This document shows, one piece after another, positions 27,097 through 34,923 of a DNA stretch of 64,000 bases. This DNA is from JAPPHA01 sp965242975 (lineage in GTDB: Bacteria > Pseudomonadota > Alphaproteobacteria > Rhodobacterales > Rhodobacteraceae). The translations under genes were made by a program, and so were the position numbers. Within the stretch, counting starts at the first letter, position 1. Each line of letters starts with the position of its first letter. The stretch is taken from the NCBI GenBank assembly GCA_965242975.1, contig CBDETS010000002.1, positions 434,001 to 498,000 of the forward strand, read 5' to 3'. A model generated the notes under the pieces. It worked only from the letters and a program-made list of their open reading frames with translations, was not told where the DNA came from and made no database searches.

Positions 27097-28284
27097 ATGT
27101 CCAACGCAAACACCACCCCAGCACAAGTCTTAGGCGAGACTAACACGGTCTACGCCGCAGTGGAAATCTCATGCAAGTCGTGGGTGGTCGGGATCAAGAA
27201 CCCGGCTCGGGACCGGATCGGCCTGCACGCGCTTCCAGCGGCAGATACAGACGCCCTCAAGGCCCTGATCGAAGAACAGCAGGCCAGAGCAGAGCGAGTG
27301 CTTGGCCAGCAGGTGCGCGTCCTTTGCTGCTATGAAGCTGGTTATGAAGGCTTTTGGTTGGCTCGCTGGTTCGACGAGTTCATGTCGATTGAGACGGTCG
27401 TATTGGATCCGGCCAGCTTGCTGGTCAATCGCAAGGCCAAACAGCGCAAGACCGACCGGATCGACGCCAAGAAGATGGTGCGGGCGCTGCTGGCGCATGA
27501 TCGTGGCGACAGCTCCGTGCTCAGCCGGGTGCGCGTTCCGAGTGTTGAACAGGAAGACCGTAAGCGCCTGATCCGGGAACGACGGCGATTGGTTAAGGAA
27601 CGGACAGCATTAACGAATTCGATCAAGGGATTGCTAAAACTGCACGGCATCTTCGATCTCGACCCTCGAAGCAAAGACTTTGAAGCGCGGTTCAATGAGG
27701 TTGAGACTGCCTACGGGAAGCCGATCCCCGCACGGGCCCGCAAGGAGATATCGCGGCGTCTGGATCGACTGCAACTGGTCGAGAAACAGATTGCGGAGGT
27801 CGAAGCCGAACGCGACGAAGTTGCCAGCAAGGGCGCGCAGATTGCGATGGCGGATACGGTTAAAGGCAGCGATGAACAGGTGGCCGCAAAAATTGCGACA
27901 CTCGGCCAACTCAAAGGGATCGGGGCAAACGATGCCACTTTGCTGGTGAATGAGATATTCTACCGAGACTTCCGCAATCGCCGCGAACTGGCCGGTTGGA
28001 TTGGGATCGCACCGACACCTCATGCGAGTGGCGATATGGAACGGGACCAGGGGATCGGCGGCGATGGCCCTGGATGGATCCGCGCGAACCTGATCCAGAT
28101 GGCCTGGCGCTGGGTTCGATATCAACCTGACAGCGCGCTCAGCAAGTGGTTTGAAGAGCGCACCGCGGGGGCCAAGGGGCGTATGCGCCGGGTGATGATT
28201 GTCGCGCTCGCCCGCAAACTGCTGGTTGCGCTATGGCGCTTCTGTGAGATCGGGCTCGTTCCCACGGAGGCAAAACTCGCATGA
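27097..28284 (+). CDS. IS110-family transposase (IS1111 type), element 2
   Basis: The 395-residue DEDD transposase starts MSNANTTPAQVLGETNTVYA after an AGGAGA-type site. RuvC-like motifs VYAAVEISCKSW and RKTDRIDAKKMVRALL are followed by the C-terminal LKGIGANDATLLVNEI and PHASGDMERDQ. It is close to element 1 but clearly diverged (for example MADTVKGSDEQ for IADTVAGSDEQ), so the two are separate arrivals or an old duplication. It appears intact. Confidence 0.93.
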   Translation: MSNANTTPAQVLGETNTVYAAVEISCKSWVVGIKNPARDRIGLHALPAADTDALKALIEEQQARAERVLGQQVRVLCCYEAGYEGFWLARWFDEFMSIETVVLDPASLLVNRKAKQRKTDRIDAKKMVRALLAHDRGDSSVLSRVRVPSVEQEDRKRLIRERRRLVKERTALTNSIKGLLKLHGIFDLDPRSKDFEARFNEVETAYGKPIPARARKEISRRLDRLQLVEKQIAEVEAERDEVASKGAQIAMADTVKGSDEQVAAKIATLGQLKGIGANDATLLVNEIFYRDFRNRRELAGWIGIAPTPHASGDMERDQGIGGDGPGWIRANLIQMAWRWVRYQPDSALSKWFEERTAGAKGRMRRVMIVALARKLLVALWRFCEIGLVPTEAKLA

Positions 28285-28603
28285 CCCCATAGAATCTAGT
28301 CTGGCCGGACGCGGCAGGCTGGACCGGGTGGTGTGTGACCGACGAAGAGTAGGGCTGAAAGACGCCGTGATCAAGAAGGGTCCCACCTCCGGAACGTTGT
28401 GCCCGCAGCAAGCGGGATTGTGGGAGAGCGCCAGCGTTGCTGGAAGCCACCCGGATATAAGTTTGGTGATGCGCACAAGACGCAACCGTTGCAAAGAAAC
28501 GTTCCGACCCGAAACATCAGACCAGCAAGGCCGCCTGAACGCAGGAAACAAAATGCTCTAGAACCCCAAATCCCCGAGCTTGACAACCGCTTTCTCATAT
28601 AAG
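28285..28603 (+). ncRNA. Candidate seekRNA/bridge RNA of IS1111 element 2
   Basis: This 3' non-coding part is conserved with 20196-20517 across its whole length, including GGTCCCACCTCCGGAACGTT and CCACCCGGATATAAGTTTGG-type blocks, while all reading frames are disrupted. That is the hallmark of a structured RNA. In the IS1111 group the guide RNA is encoded here and pairs with both target and donor DNA. The ends are approximate. Confidence 0.62.
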
Positions 28604-28770
28604 CTCTTCGAGAAGCCAATCGGCATCAAAGGCCTTGTCACCCAGCAATGCGTTAAAAGGAACGTCACAGATCAAGGGTTCCACCCCCTTCATGTCGTGT
28701 GCCTGGCCGGGTAGCAAAAGGAATTTCAGCAGGTTGCCAAGGGCGTCGACCAGAGCAACGATTTTGGTTG

Positions 28771-29145
28771 TCAGCCCGCCGCGCGAGCGTCCGATGGCCT
28801 GATTTTGAGTCCCCCTTTTGCGCCAGATGCCTTCTGATGGGCTTGGACAATCGTTCCATCAATAAGCGCATATTCGAAGTCTGGCTCACCATTTATGACA
28901 TTGAAAATCCTTTCAAATACACCGCCTTTGGCCCATCGTCGAAACCGTTTGAACTGGCTGTTCCACTTCCCAAATGCTTTGGGTGGATCTCGCCACGGCG
29001 AGCCGGTGCGGACACGCCAAAAGACGGCTTCCAGGAAAAGGCGATTGTTGCGGGCAGTGACACCCGGGTCTCCCGCCTTGCCGGGCAGAAGAGATGCAAT
29101 CCTCTGCCAAAGATCATCAGAAATCACAAACCGACCTTCGTCCAT
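28771..29145 (-). CDS. IS5-family transposase orfA
   Basis: The 124-residue upstream frame (MDEGRFVISDDLWQRIASLL to ARAAG) holds the DUF4096-type N-terminal domain: FWRVRTGSPWRDPP and WAKGGVFERIF. Around 28800 a run of A and G (GCAAAAGGGGGA) is a plausible slippery site at which ribosomes shift into the orfB frame, as in IS427-type elements. On its own it makes only the N-terminal product. Confidence 0.85.
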   Translation of the reverse strand: MDEGRFVISDDLWQRIASLLPGKAGDPGVTARNNRLFLEAVFWRVRTGSPWRDPPKAFGKWNSQFKRFRRWAKGGVFERIFNVINGEPDFEYALIDGTIVQAHQKASGAKGGLKIRPSDARAAG

Positions 29146-29291
29146 TCAAACCTCCATTTTTGGAGTTTGAATCAGTTCCCAGTCAAAATTGGAATCCCAA
29201 TTGTCAACAGGCCCTAATTCTGAATCGTTCCAATTGAATGGATCTCCCAATGTCATTGGACAGATAGGCGGCATCAACCGATAATGAAGTT

Positions 29292-29543
29292 ATGGAACTG
29301 ACGGCAACCACACCTGTCCACTTGATCCATGTGGACCCCGACGTCAACATGGCACGGTTCTACGGGATTGAGTTGCAGCCGACGCTGTTTGGTGAAGTGT
29401 CCGTCCTGCGTACCTGGGGACGAATTGGCACGAGCGGACAAGCCATGATGGTGACGTATGAAGACGAAACCCAGGCTAGTGAAGCGCTCCAAAAACTCGA
29501 AAAGCGAAAGCGACGTCGAGGGTATGTTCCGGTCGGTGAGTGA
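29292..29543 (+). CDS. WGR domain protein
   Basis: The 83-residue protein consists of a single WGR domain: MARFYGIELQPTLFGEVSVL, RTWGRIGTSGQ and SEALQKLEKRKRRRGYVPV. The motif Trp-Gly-Arg lies at about residue 42. WGR domains bind nucleic acid ends in PARP-type proteins. Free-standing versions are common on alphaproteobacterial plasmids and their role is unknown. It follows the IS5 element directly. Confidence 0.88.
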   Translation: MELTATTPVHLIHVDPDVNMARFYGIELQPTLFGEVSVLRTWGRIGTSGQAMMVTYEDETQASEALQKLEKRKRRRGYVPVGE

Positions 29544-30069
29544 CTTAAGGTTGCAATCTGTTTCCGTAGCAAATCCCGAGCCTGCTGGCTCGTGACCGGG
29601 CTCTAGGTTCCAGCCGGCCTGCCGGCTTCCACCCAGAACACCCCAGCATGATCTCCCTGACGCAGTAGCCCCAGACCCGTCTCTTGCGAGCCGGGGCAGG
29701 GGCTTTGGGTCATGGTCGCTCCATGCCGTTGTGATCTGCCCGTTCGGGTGACGATCCCTTTTGCGCTCCCGCTGGATCGAAGATCCTTTGGCTTCTTTTG
29801 TTGGTCAGGCGGGATTTGGACAAGCCAAACGCCGCCCGACGTCAGGGGGAAGGCGCGGCCTCCCCCCTCGGACAAGACAAATAGACAAGACCGTGTCCTC
29901 GCGCGTTGCGCTGCGGGCCGCACCACTCTTGTCGATTTGTCCTGTCTCGCCCCTCTCCGCGTTCGCCACGGGGCAGGTTTTAGAGACGGCGCCCTTTCAG
30001 GGCTCGGCTCAAAACCAGCACCAAAAGGGGATCAACCCCAGAGGTCGCGACACAAAAGGAGAGACGGTT
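29544..30069. other. Intergenic region without a supported gene
   Basis: No frame here has convincing coding character. There are short hairpins, for example GAGCC/GGCTC at 29579-29592. The end of the stretch holds the leader and ribosome-binding site of the DUF3768 gene. A promoter for the backbone genes that follow is likely but not visible as a clear -35/-10 pair. Confidence 0.4.
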
Positions 30070-30474
30070 TTGAACAGTGAAGCAACAAAAGACATCGAAA
30101 ATGACACCAGCCTTCAGGCGACAGAGATTGCAGCCCAGAATGATCTGTTTCGGAAAGCTCTGATCGACCCAAATGCAGCGATTGAGATGCACTCCAAGGG
30201 CATTCAGGGTCAGGTTTTTGTCACGCCGGGCGTGTCAGGCGAAGGAGTAGAGTTTCAGACTGCGGCTTTGGCTGCAGTGGCGTCGGATGATCAGTTTGAC
30301 GAAGGCAATGACCCTTATGGCGATCATACGTTCGGAACGGTGACGATCAACGGCCAAAAGCTGTTCTGGAAAATCGATCTTTACGACGCGGATTACACAT
30401 ACGGGTCCGACCGCCCGTTTGATCCCGCAGTGACCCGCCGCGTCCTGACCATCATGTGCCCCAGCGAATACTGA
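30070..30474 (+). CDS. DUF3768 domain protein
   Basis: The 134-residue protein starts at a TTG (MNSEATKDIE) with AGGAGA about 7 bases upstream. The body matches the DUF3768 pattern: QNDLFRKAL, GQVFVTPGVS, NDPYGDHTFG, FWKIDLYDADYTYGS and the C-terminal TRRVLTIMCPSEY. The family is common on plasmids and genomic islands of Alphaproteobacteria, without known function. It is the first gene of a plus-strand run that includes the ParB-like protein. Confidence 0.85.
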   Translation: MNSEATKDIENDTSLQATEIAAQNDLFRKALIDPNAAIEMHSKGIQGQVFVTPGVSGEGVEFQTAALAAVASDDQFDEGNDPYGDHTFGTVTINGQKLFWKIDLYDADYTYGSDRPFDPAVTRRVLTIMCPSEY

Positions 30475-30539
30475 GACCAGCCCTGTTCCAACGGGGCAGG
30501 GTCAGCATGCGCAACCCGCGCAGGAAAGGAGGTGAGTTT

Positions 30540-30653
30540 ATGCCTGCAAAGATCATCGAACAGCGAACACGTGAAGCTGTGGAATTGCTCAAGAAGGGAG
30601 GTCTCTCCGCCAAGATCGGCCTCGCCTTCTTGAAACAACACGCAGCCGCCTAA
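30540..30653 (+). CDS. Micro-protein (37 aa) with near-perfect Shine-Dalgarno
   Basis: The frame MPAKIIEQRTREAVELLKKG to KQHAAA is preceded by AAAGGAGGT, an almost ideal ribosome-binding site, 7 bases before the ATG. The peptide is an amphipathic helix with a small glycine hinge. Such a strong initiation signal on a 37-codon frame argues that it is translated. It lies between the DUF3768 and ParB-like genes on the same strand. The function is unknown. Confidence 0.6.
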   Translation: MPAKIIEQRTREAVELLKKGGLSAKIGLAFLKQHAAA

Positions 30654-30664
30654 GCGGCCCCGCT

Positions 30665-30682
30665 CTACCCCGGAAGGGGTAG
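30665..30682. terminator. Hairpin between the micro-protein and the ParB-like gene
   Basis: CTACCCC, loop GGAA, GGGGTAG forms a 7-bp stem 12 bases after the stop codon. No T run follows, so it may be an attenuating or processing structure rather than an intrinsic terminator. Confidence 0.4.
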
Positions 30683-30727
30683 GGCACCCTTAACACGAAG
30701 CGAAACACTCAAACAAGGATTTGCCCC

Positions 30728-32593
30728 ATGAGCAAAGTCGAAACATTCACCGCACCGGAAACCATCGAAACCGTCGCCCTGTCCGATCTCTACCTGTCCG
30801 ATCTGAACCCACGACAGGAGGTTGCCGAAGACGGCATTGCCCTCTTGGCCGACAGTCTGGTCATGTGCGGCCTGATCCAGAACCTCAGCGGTTTGCGTGA
30901 TGCAGATGGCAAAGTCGCCATTGTGGCCGGTGGTCGCCGCCTTCGGGCTTTGAATATCGCCGTGACCGAGCGTGCTGATCTGGTACAGGTTCCAGTGAAG
31001 GTCACCGACAACCCCTTTGTGGCCGAACAGTGGGCAAATGCAGAGAACACCGCCCGTGAAGAACTGGACCCGGTGGACGAAGTCCGCGCCTATGGCAAGA
31101 TGGCCGAGAAATCCCTGTCTGTTGCCAAGATCAGCAATGCGTTTGGCGTGACCGAAGCCCATGTGCGCCGCCGCCTTGCACTGGCAGGTCTACCCACCGC
31201 CGTATTGGACGCGCTCAAGGCGGGTGAGATCAGTATGGGGCTGGCCAAGGCCATGACCGTCAGCACCGAAGAAGAGAAAATTCTGGGAGTGCTGGAACAG
31301 GCCAAGGGTTGTCGGTGGTTCAGTGAGCATGATGTGAAACAGGCCCTGACCTCGGAGGCTGTCAGCAGCACCAACCGCAAGGCCGTGTTCGTGGGGCAGG
31401 AAGCCTATGTTGAAGCAGGCGGCACTGTCAGCGCTGATCTCTTTGCCGATGAAACCCTGTTCAATGACGGCGCGCTGCTGGATCATCTATTTGCCGAGAA
31501 ACTGGCGGCAGAAGCAGCAAAGCTACGCGAAGCGGATGGCTGGGACTGGGTGGACACTCATGATGAAAGCTACATCCCCTATGGGTTCTCGGGCACCGCA
31601 GGCATGCACCGTCTGGACATGATGAGCCGGGACTTCACTGGAGAACAGGCCGAACGGTATGACGAACTGGCCGAACTCCATGAGGGGGAAGCTCTGGACG
31701 CGGAGGGCGAAAAGGAGCTAGCCGCGCTCGAGGATTATGCCGCGCCGTTCTATTCTGATGATCAGCGTAAGCTGTCCGGCGTGTTTGTCTATGTCGGCAA
31801 CACTGGCGAAATCAAAACATCATCCGCCTATGTCGCGGCAGAACATGTGCAAGCCGCCATTGAGGCCGGTGTTCTGGCCCCGGTCAAAAAGCCAGAGATC
31901 AAGGAGGCACCAAAACCAGCCTATTCGCAGAAGTTTATTGACGATATGGTGGCGATCCGGCTGGCAGCTATTCAAACGGCATTGCTGGACAAACCTGATT
32001 ACGTGTTGAGCCTGTTTGCCTTCTCCGCAACCCCGGCGTCTGGTCTGACCAGCAACCTGTTTGGATTTGGCTATGGTGGTGCTGAGCGGAATACGCCTGA
32101 AATTGACGACCAATTTATCCTCGACCCGCGCCTTGGCGGTGAGCGGGATGCGGCGGCAGAGGCAGCCTATGACCAGTTCCACGAGATGGCCGCACAAGGC
32201 AGCGTTGAGGCGTTCAAAGCGTTTCGCGATCTGGGCAAGAAGGTCCGGAATGGAGAGATCACGGCTTTTCTGGCCCGGCGGTTCCTGACCCAACGCCCGG
32301 AGTTCATTGCGGAGATTGAGGGTGAGATCGGCGCGGACATGCGCGCGATCTGGACCCCGTCGGCTGAGAATTGCTTCAAGCGCCTGAAAGGCTGGCAGCT
32401 GAATGATCTCTACAAGGACTTGCTGGACCTGCATGTCGACACTGACATGTTCAAAGCCTTCGCGAAATCCAAGAAAGGCGCGAAGAACGAGGCGCTGCAC
32501 AAGCTCTTCAACGATAAAGAGCATCGGGCGGCACTAGGTGTGACCGAGGCACAGAAAGCGAAGATCGATGCCTGGGTGCCCGACTGCTTCTGA
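30728..32593 (+). CDS. ParB/RepB/Spo0J-family protein
   Basis: The 621-residue protein has a ParB nuclease-like N-terminal domain (about residues 15-110: LYLSDLNPRQE, GLIQNLSGLRD, VAGGRRLRAL, NPFVAEQWANAENTAREELD). A KorB/ParB helix-turn-helix segment follows (VAKISNAFGVTEAHVRRRLA). The long C-terminal extension of about 400 residues is unusual for a plain centromere-binding ParB and typical of large plasmid ParB-like proteins of this group. It may act in partition, gene regulation or DNA metabolism. No ParA is directly adjacent; the VirC1-like ATPase is 2.3 kb away on the other strand. Confidence 0.85.
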   Translation: MSKVETFTAPETIETVALSDLYLSDLNPRQEVAEDGIALLADSLVMCGLIQNLSGLRDADGKVAIVAGGRRLRALNIAVTERADLVQVPVKVTDNPFVAEQWANAENTAREELDPVDEVRAYGKMAEKSLSVAKISNAFGVTEAHVRRRLALAGLPTAVLDALKAGEISMGLAKAMTVSTEEEKILGVLEQAKGCRWFSEHDVKQALTSEAVSSTNRKAVFVGQEAYVEAGGTVSADLFADETLFNDGALLDHLFAEKLAAEAAKLREADGWDWVDTHDESYIPYGFSGTAGMHRLDMMSRDFTGEQAERYDELAELHEGEALDAEGEKELAALEDYAAPFYSDDQRKLSGVFVYVGNTGEIKTSSAYVAAEHVQAAIEAGVLAPVKKPEIKEAPKPAYSQKFIDDMVAIRLAAIQTALLDKPDYVLSLFAFSATPASGLTSNLFGFGYGGAERNTPEIDDQFILDPRLGGERDAAAEAAYDQFHEMAAQGSVEAFKAFRDLGKKVRNGEITAFLARRFLTQRPEFIAEIEGEIGADMRAIWTPSAENCFKRLKGWQLNDLYKDLLDLHVDTDMFKAFAKSKKGAKNEALHKLFNDKEHRAALGVTEAQKAKIDAWVPDCF

Positions 32594-32602
32594 ACCCAAC
32601 GG

Positions 32603-32625
32603 GGCAGGGCGCTTTGCGTCCTGCC
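32603..32625 (+). terminator. Hairpin after the ParB-like gene
   Basis: GGCAGGGCGC (32603-32612), loop TTT, and GCGTCCTGCC (32616-32625) pair over ten positions with one G-T pair, ten bases past the stop. It is probably a terminator although the following T content is low. Confidence 0.5.
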
Positions 32626-32668
32626 TATCAATCTCTGGCTGTGTTAGCCTCAATGATGAAAACTCAAA

Positions 32669-33307
32669 GTGGCATTGCGCAAACACCCCGTCGCGCATAG
32701 CTATCAGAGGTCCGTCACCCGGCCTACTTTTGAAGGTGGTACTTTCGCCAAAATGGATTTGGATAGACCCATGGACACCTCATCGAACAAGCTCGAGAAA
32801 GCGGCCCGCCGCGTTTGGAAATCCGCGCAGATGTTTGTCGGGTTTCACACGGATCAAAAGGGCAAGCCGCGCGCACAGCCAAAGCTCTGGCCGCCGAAAA
32901 ACGGGAGCGCGTCGATCCATAGCGACCCCAGCGCGCAAGAGGCGATTGTTGTGGTCAAAGCCGCTGATCCTGAGGCCGCGCAGGACGTGCAGATCAAACT
33001 GCACCCAAACCGTATTGTTGTGCGCCGCGACGCGGATATGTGGTGGCAGGGTGTGGCCGTGGATGAGCATTCCGTGACGGTTCGAATGGCCGACAACACG
33101 ATCATTGAAATCCGACATGACGGATCGGTCAAGCGACGTTCGGCGGACGATGAAACCCATGTTGAAGCAGATGGCAGCATCTTCAAGTTCACCGAATTTG
33201 CCGAGGCGCATATGACGGGTGACGGGGTGGAAATGACCCGGCGCACCGAGGATCGCATTGCCACGATCACAGCCGACGGTGTTGTCGATCGCGCGCGCAA
33301 GCGTTAG
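32669..33307 (+). CDS. Hypothetical plasmid protein
   Basis: The frame encodes up to 212 residues. Starts at 32753 (MDLDRP) or 32771 (MDTSSN) are also possible, and none has a strong ribosome-binding site. From about residue 85 the sequence looks like short beta-strands (IVVVKAADPEAAQDVQIKLH, NRIVVRRDADMWWQGV, HSVTVRMADNTIIEIRHDGS), resembling repeated strand units of phage baseplate or spike-type folds. I do not recognise a named family. It is followed by a clear terminator, so it ends a transcription unit. Confidence 0.6.
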   Translation: MALRKHPVAHSYQRSVTRPTFEGGTFAKMDLDRPMDTSSNKLEKAARRVWKSAQMFVGFHTDQKGKPRAQPKLWPPKNGSASIHSDPSAQEAIVVVKAADPEAAQDVQIKLHPNRIVVRRDADMWWQGVAVDEHSVTVRMADNTIIEIRHDGSVKRRSADDETHVEADGSIFKFTEFAEAHMTGDGVEMTRRTEDRIATITADGVVDRARKR

Positions 33308-33349
33308 CCTGCACTCAATACCTCGAGACTTTCCTTCGGTTAAACTTGT

Positions 33350-33372
33350 GGCCCGCTTCGGTGGGCCTCTTT
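33350..33372 (+). terminator. Intrinsic terminator
   Basis: GGCCCGC, tetraloop TTCG and GTGGGCC form a 7-bp stem (33350-33367, with one G-T pair), followed by TCTTTCTT. The stable tetraloop and T-rich tail make this a convincing terminator about 43 bases after the 33307 stop. Confidence 0.8.
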
Positions 33373-33990
33373 CTTGGGGCGGCATCGCGCGTTTTTTCCC
33401 ATGCGCAGATTCTGCCGCCAGGCGCGTGGTAGATAGATTCCGCGAGGCGTTGAGACGTTGCGGCGAAATCCACCCCGCCAAATTGTGTCCGTCTGTTAAC
33501 CTGTTCCGCGCAAGCACGGACCAGGGCCGGACCGTCCAGTCTCTGGCCTCCGCCAACTGGAAAGGGCGACTTGCGCCGCCAATGATGCTTCATTCTTTGC
33601 CACGAAGATCATACCGGCTCAGAAAGGCCACCTGCACTCGGAATTGAGCACTGCGCTCGGGTCGGACCGAGGCGATGTTGCCGCCACATACAGTATCGCA
33701 TTGTTCAGATGACCCGTGTGCAGCGACCCCAGAAAGTCTTGCCTTTTCACTTGGCCTGAAAGTTTCAACCTCGTTGCCTGAGATGATCCTCGGCTGCCGT
33801 GTTTCTGAAGGTATGAACATAAACGGGCAGTCGGGGAAGACGCGCGGTGCCCGGACCGGGTGCCGTGCTTCAACAGGGAATTTCCCCTGCGCCTGCGGCG
33901 CATTCCGCGCGGATCAAATTCCCTGCTGACACCCCCTTGTTGCCCGCTTTTCAAATGTTCATCGAAACACGTCATAGCGAGGATCAAACA
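33373..33990. other. Region without a supported gene
   Basis: Several overlapping frames are open on both strands, but none has a credible start, ribosome-binding site or protein-like pattern. It probably contains the promoter of the 33991 gene and degraded sequence. Confidence 0.4.
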
Positions 33991-34191
33991 ATGGTAACTC
34001 AAACTCTGAAACTGAACGTCAAGACCGGTGAAAAAGAAGGCAAGACTTTCTGGGACCGCTGCGGAGTTCTCTTCGTCAACACCGATGAGACCGGCAACAT
34101 CACCTCGATCCAGGTCAAGCACAACATGTTCCCCGGCGTCGAGATGGTGGCCTTCCCAAAGCGGAACGATGACGAGCCCGTCACCGAATGA
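33991..34191 (+). CDS. Small conserved-looking protein (66 aa)
   Basis: The ATG at 33991 (MVTQTLKLNVKTGEKEGKTF) starts a compact 66-residue protein with alternating hydrophobic and charged residues, WDRCGVLFVNTDETGNITSI and VEMVAFPKRNDDEP, suggesting a small beta-rich fold. The upstream GAGGATC is a weak ribosome-binding site. A strong terminator follows 10 bases after the stop, which supports a real monocistronic gene. The function is unknown; single-stranded DNA or RNA binding is only a guess. Confidence 0.6.
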   Translation: MVTQTLKLNVKTGEKEGKTFWDRCGVLFVNTDETGNITSIQVKHNMFPGVEMVAFPKRNDDEPVTE

Positions 34192-34201
34192 CGAAAGGGC
34201 A

Positions 34202-34290
34202 GGGCGGCGCAAGCCGCCCTTTCCCGTGCTCCGGCCAAAAGCCGGACCACATATGCGCCACGCGTGGCGCACGGCCTAACGGCCGGGCAG
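34202..34290 (+). terminator. Terminator followed by three further hairpins
   Basis: GGGCGGC, loop GCAA, GCCGCCC, TTT (34202-34222) is a strong intrinsic terminator. It is followed by CCGGC/GCCGG (34231/34241), the 18-bp perfect palindrome TGCGCCACGCGTGGCGCA (34254-34271) and GGCC/GGCC (34274/34281). The cluster separates the plus-strand run from the minus-strand VirC1/VirC2-like pair, and it may stop transcription from both sides. The stretch 34291-34542 holds no gene I can support. Confidence 0.7.
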
Positions 34291-34542
34291 GGGCAGCCAG
34301 CCCTTTCTCAAGCTTACTCATTTCTGACAACAAATGCAGACCCAAGAGTTTTGAAATGCCCTCTTCGCTCGCGCGGTCGAGGGTTATCCAGTCGGGTCAA
34401 CTTCAACCTTGGGCGAAATTGGTCTGACCGAAGCAAGCTGTAAGCAGAGCCCCTAAATATCTCAGCGTCAGCCTGTGGTAACCCTCGGCCAGCGGTGCCC
34501 TGAATACCACCGCGATGTCCGACAATTTCTTGCTCATGGGTC

Positions 34543-34923
34543 TTATCCCTCAACACTTTTGCGGATCATTGCAGCAATCTCCGCGTCATTTTCGATCAAG
34601 ACTTGTCTGAACAAGGTGCCAATGCTGATGCCTGATCGAAGGGTTTTCGGAACCGCAGACAGAATATCCTCCAAGGCGCTTTCCACTTCGCCGCCTTCAG
34701 GTGCCGAAACCTGAAACCTGATCGCGGCACGACGCTGCTCAACGGGCTGGCGGGTGCTTGGTTTTCGTTTTTCTCGTTCAGGTACCTTGGCCACTTCGAC
34801 AGGATTGGGCTCTGGTTCAGCTTCAGGCTCATCCTGCCTTTGCCATTTAAGCTCTGTCACGGTTGGCGCGATGTCCGACGTTGATCCAGCCAGCAGGCTG
34901 TCGATGTCCTTAGGCCGCGACAT
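34543..34923 (-). CDS. VirC2-like / partition partner protein
   Basis: The 126-residue protein starts MSRPKDIDSLLAGSTSDIAP, has a proline- and glutamate-rich linker (DEPEAEPEPNPVEV) and a C-terminal helical part (AAIRFQVSAPEGGEVESALE, LRSGISIGTLFRQVLIENDA) of the kind found in ribbon-helix-helix DNA-binding partners. Its ATG lies inside the end of the ParA/VirC1-like gene (14-base overlap), so the two are translated together. In this context it probably binds the transfer origin or a centromere. Confidence 0.55.
   Translation of the reverse strand: MSRPKDIDSLLAGSTSDIAPTVTELKWQRQDEPEAEPEPNPVEVAKVPEREKRKPSTRQPVEQRRAAIRFQVSAPEGGEVESALEDILSAVPKTLRSGISIGTLFRQVLIENDAEIAAMIRKSVEG

Larger units (their letters stand above)
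27030..28603 (+). mobile_element. IS110-family (IS1111 subgroup) element 2
   Basis: This 1,574-bp sister of element 1 has the same ends (ATCCTATGAGAAAGCGG at the left, CTTTCTCATATAAG at the right) and shares the dinucleotide AG at 27028-27029 and 28602-28603. It sits in the IS5 orfB. Both IS1111 copies have the same transposase-to-3'-RNA layout. Confidence 0.9.
26814..28803 (-). pseudogene. IS5-family transposase orfB, split by IS1111
   Basis: The catalytic half reads KRGTQNQAIGRSRGGLTTKI, LVDALGNLLKFLLLPGQAHD, LLGDKAFDADWLLEEL. After removal of the IS1111 element at an AG dinucleotide it continues with ENRGATAVIPPKANRKDQRQ and NYFAKIKEFRGIATRYDK. The exact restoration of EELENRG shows that the interrupted copy was functional before the insertion. 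Confidence 0.88.
26800..29214 (-). mobile_element. IS5-family (IS427-type) element, interrupted by IS1111
   Basis: The terminal inverted repeats begin GGGCCTGTTGACAATT at 26800 and end with the complement at 29214. TA dinucleotides flank both sides (26798-26799, 29215-29216). The body contains an orfA/orfB transposase on the minus strand, split by the IS1111 element at 27030-28603. Without that insertion it is about 840 bp, normal for the group. Confidence 0.9.

Noticed and set aside
29603..29926. Minus-strand frame of 107 codons upstream of the DUF3768 gene
   Set aside because: No ribosome-binding site, no recognisable pattern and low-complexity Arg/Gly content.
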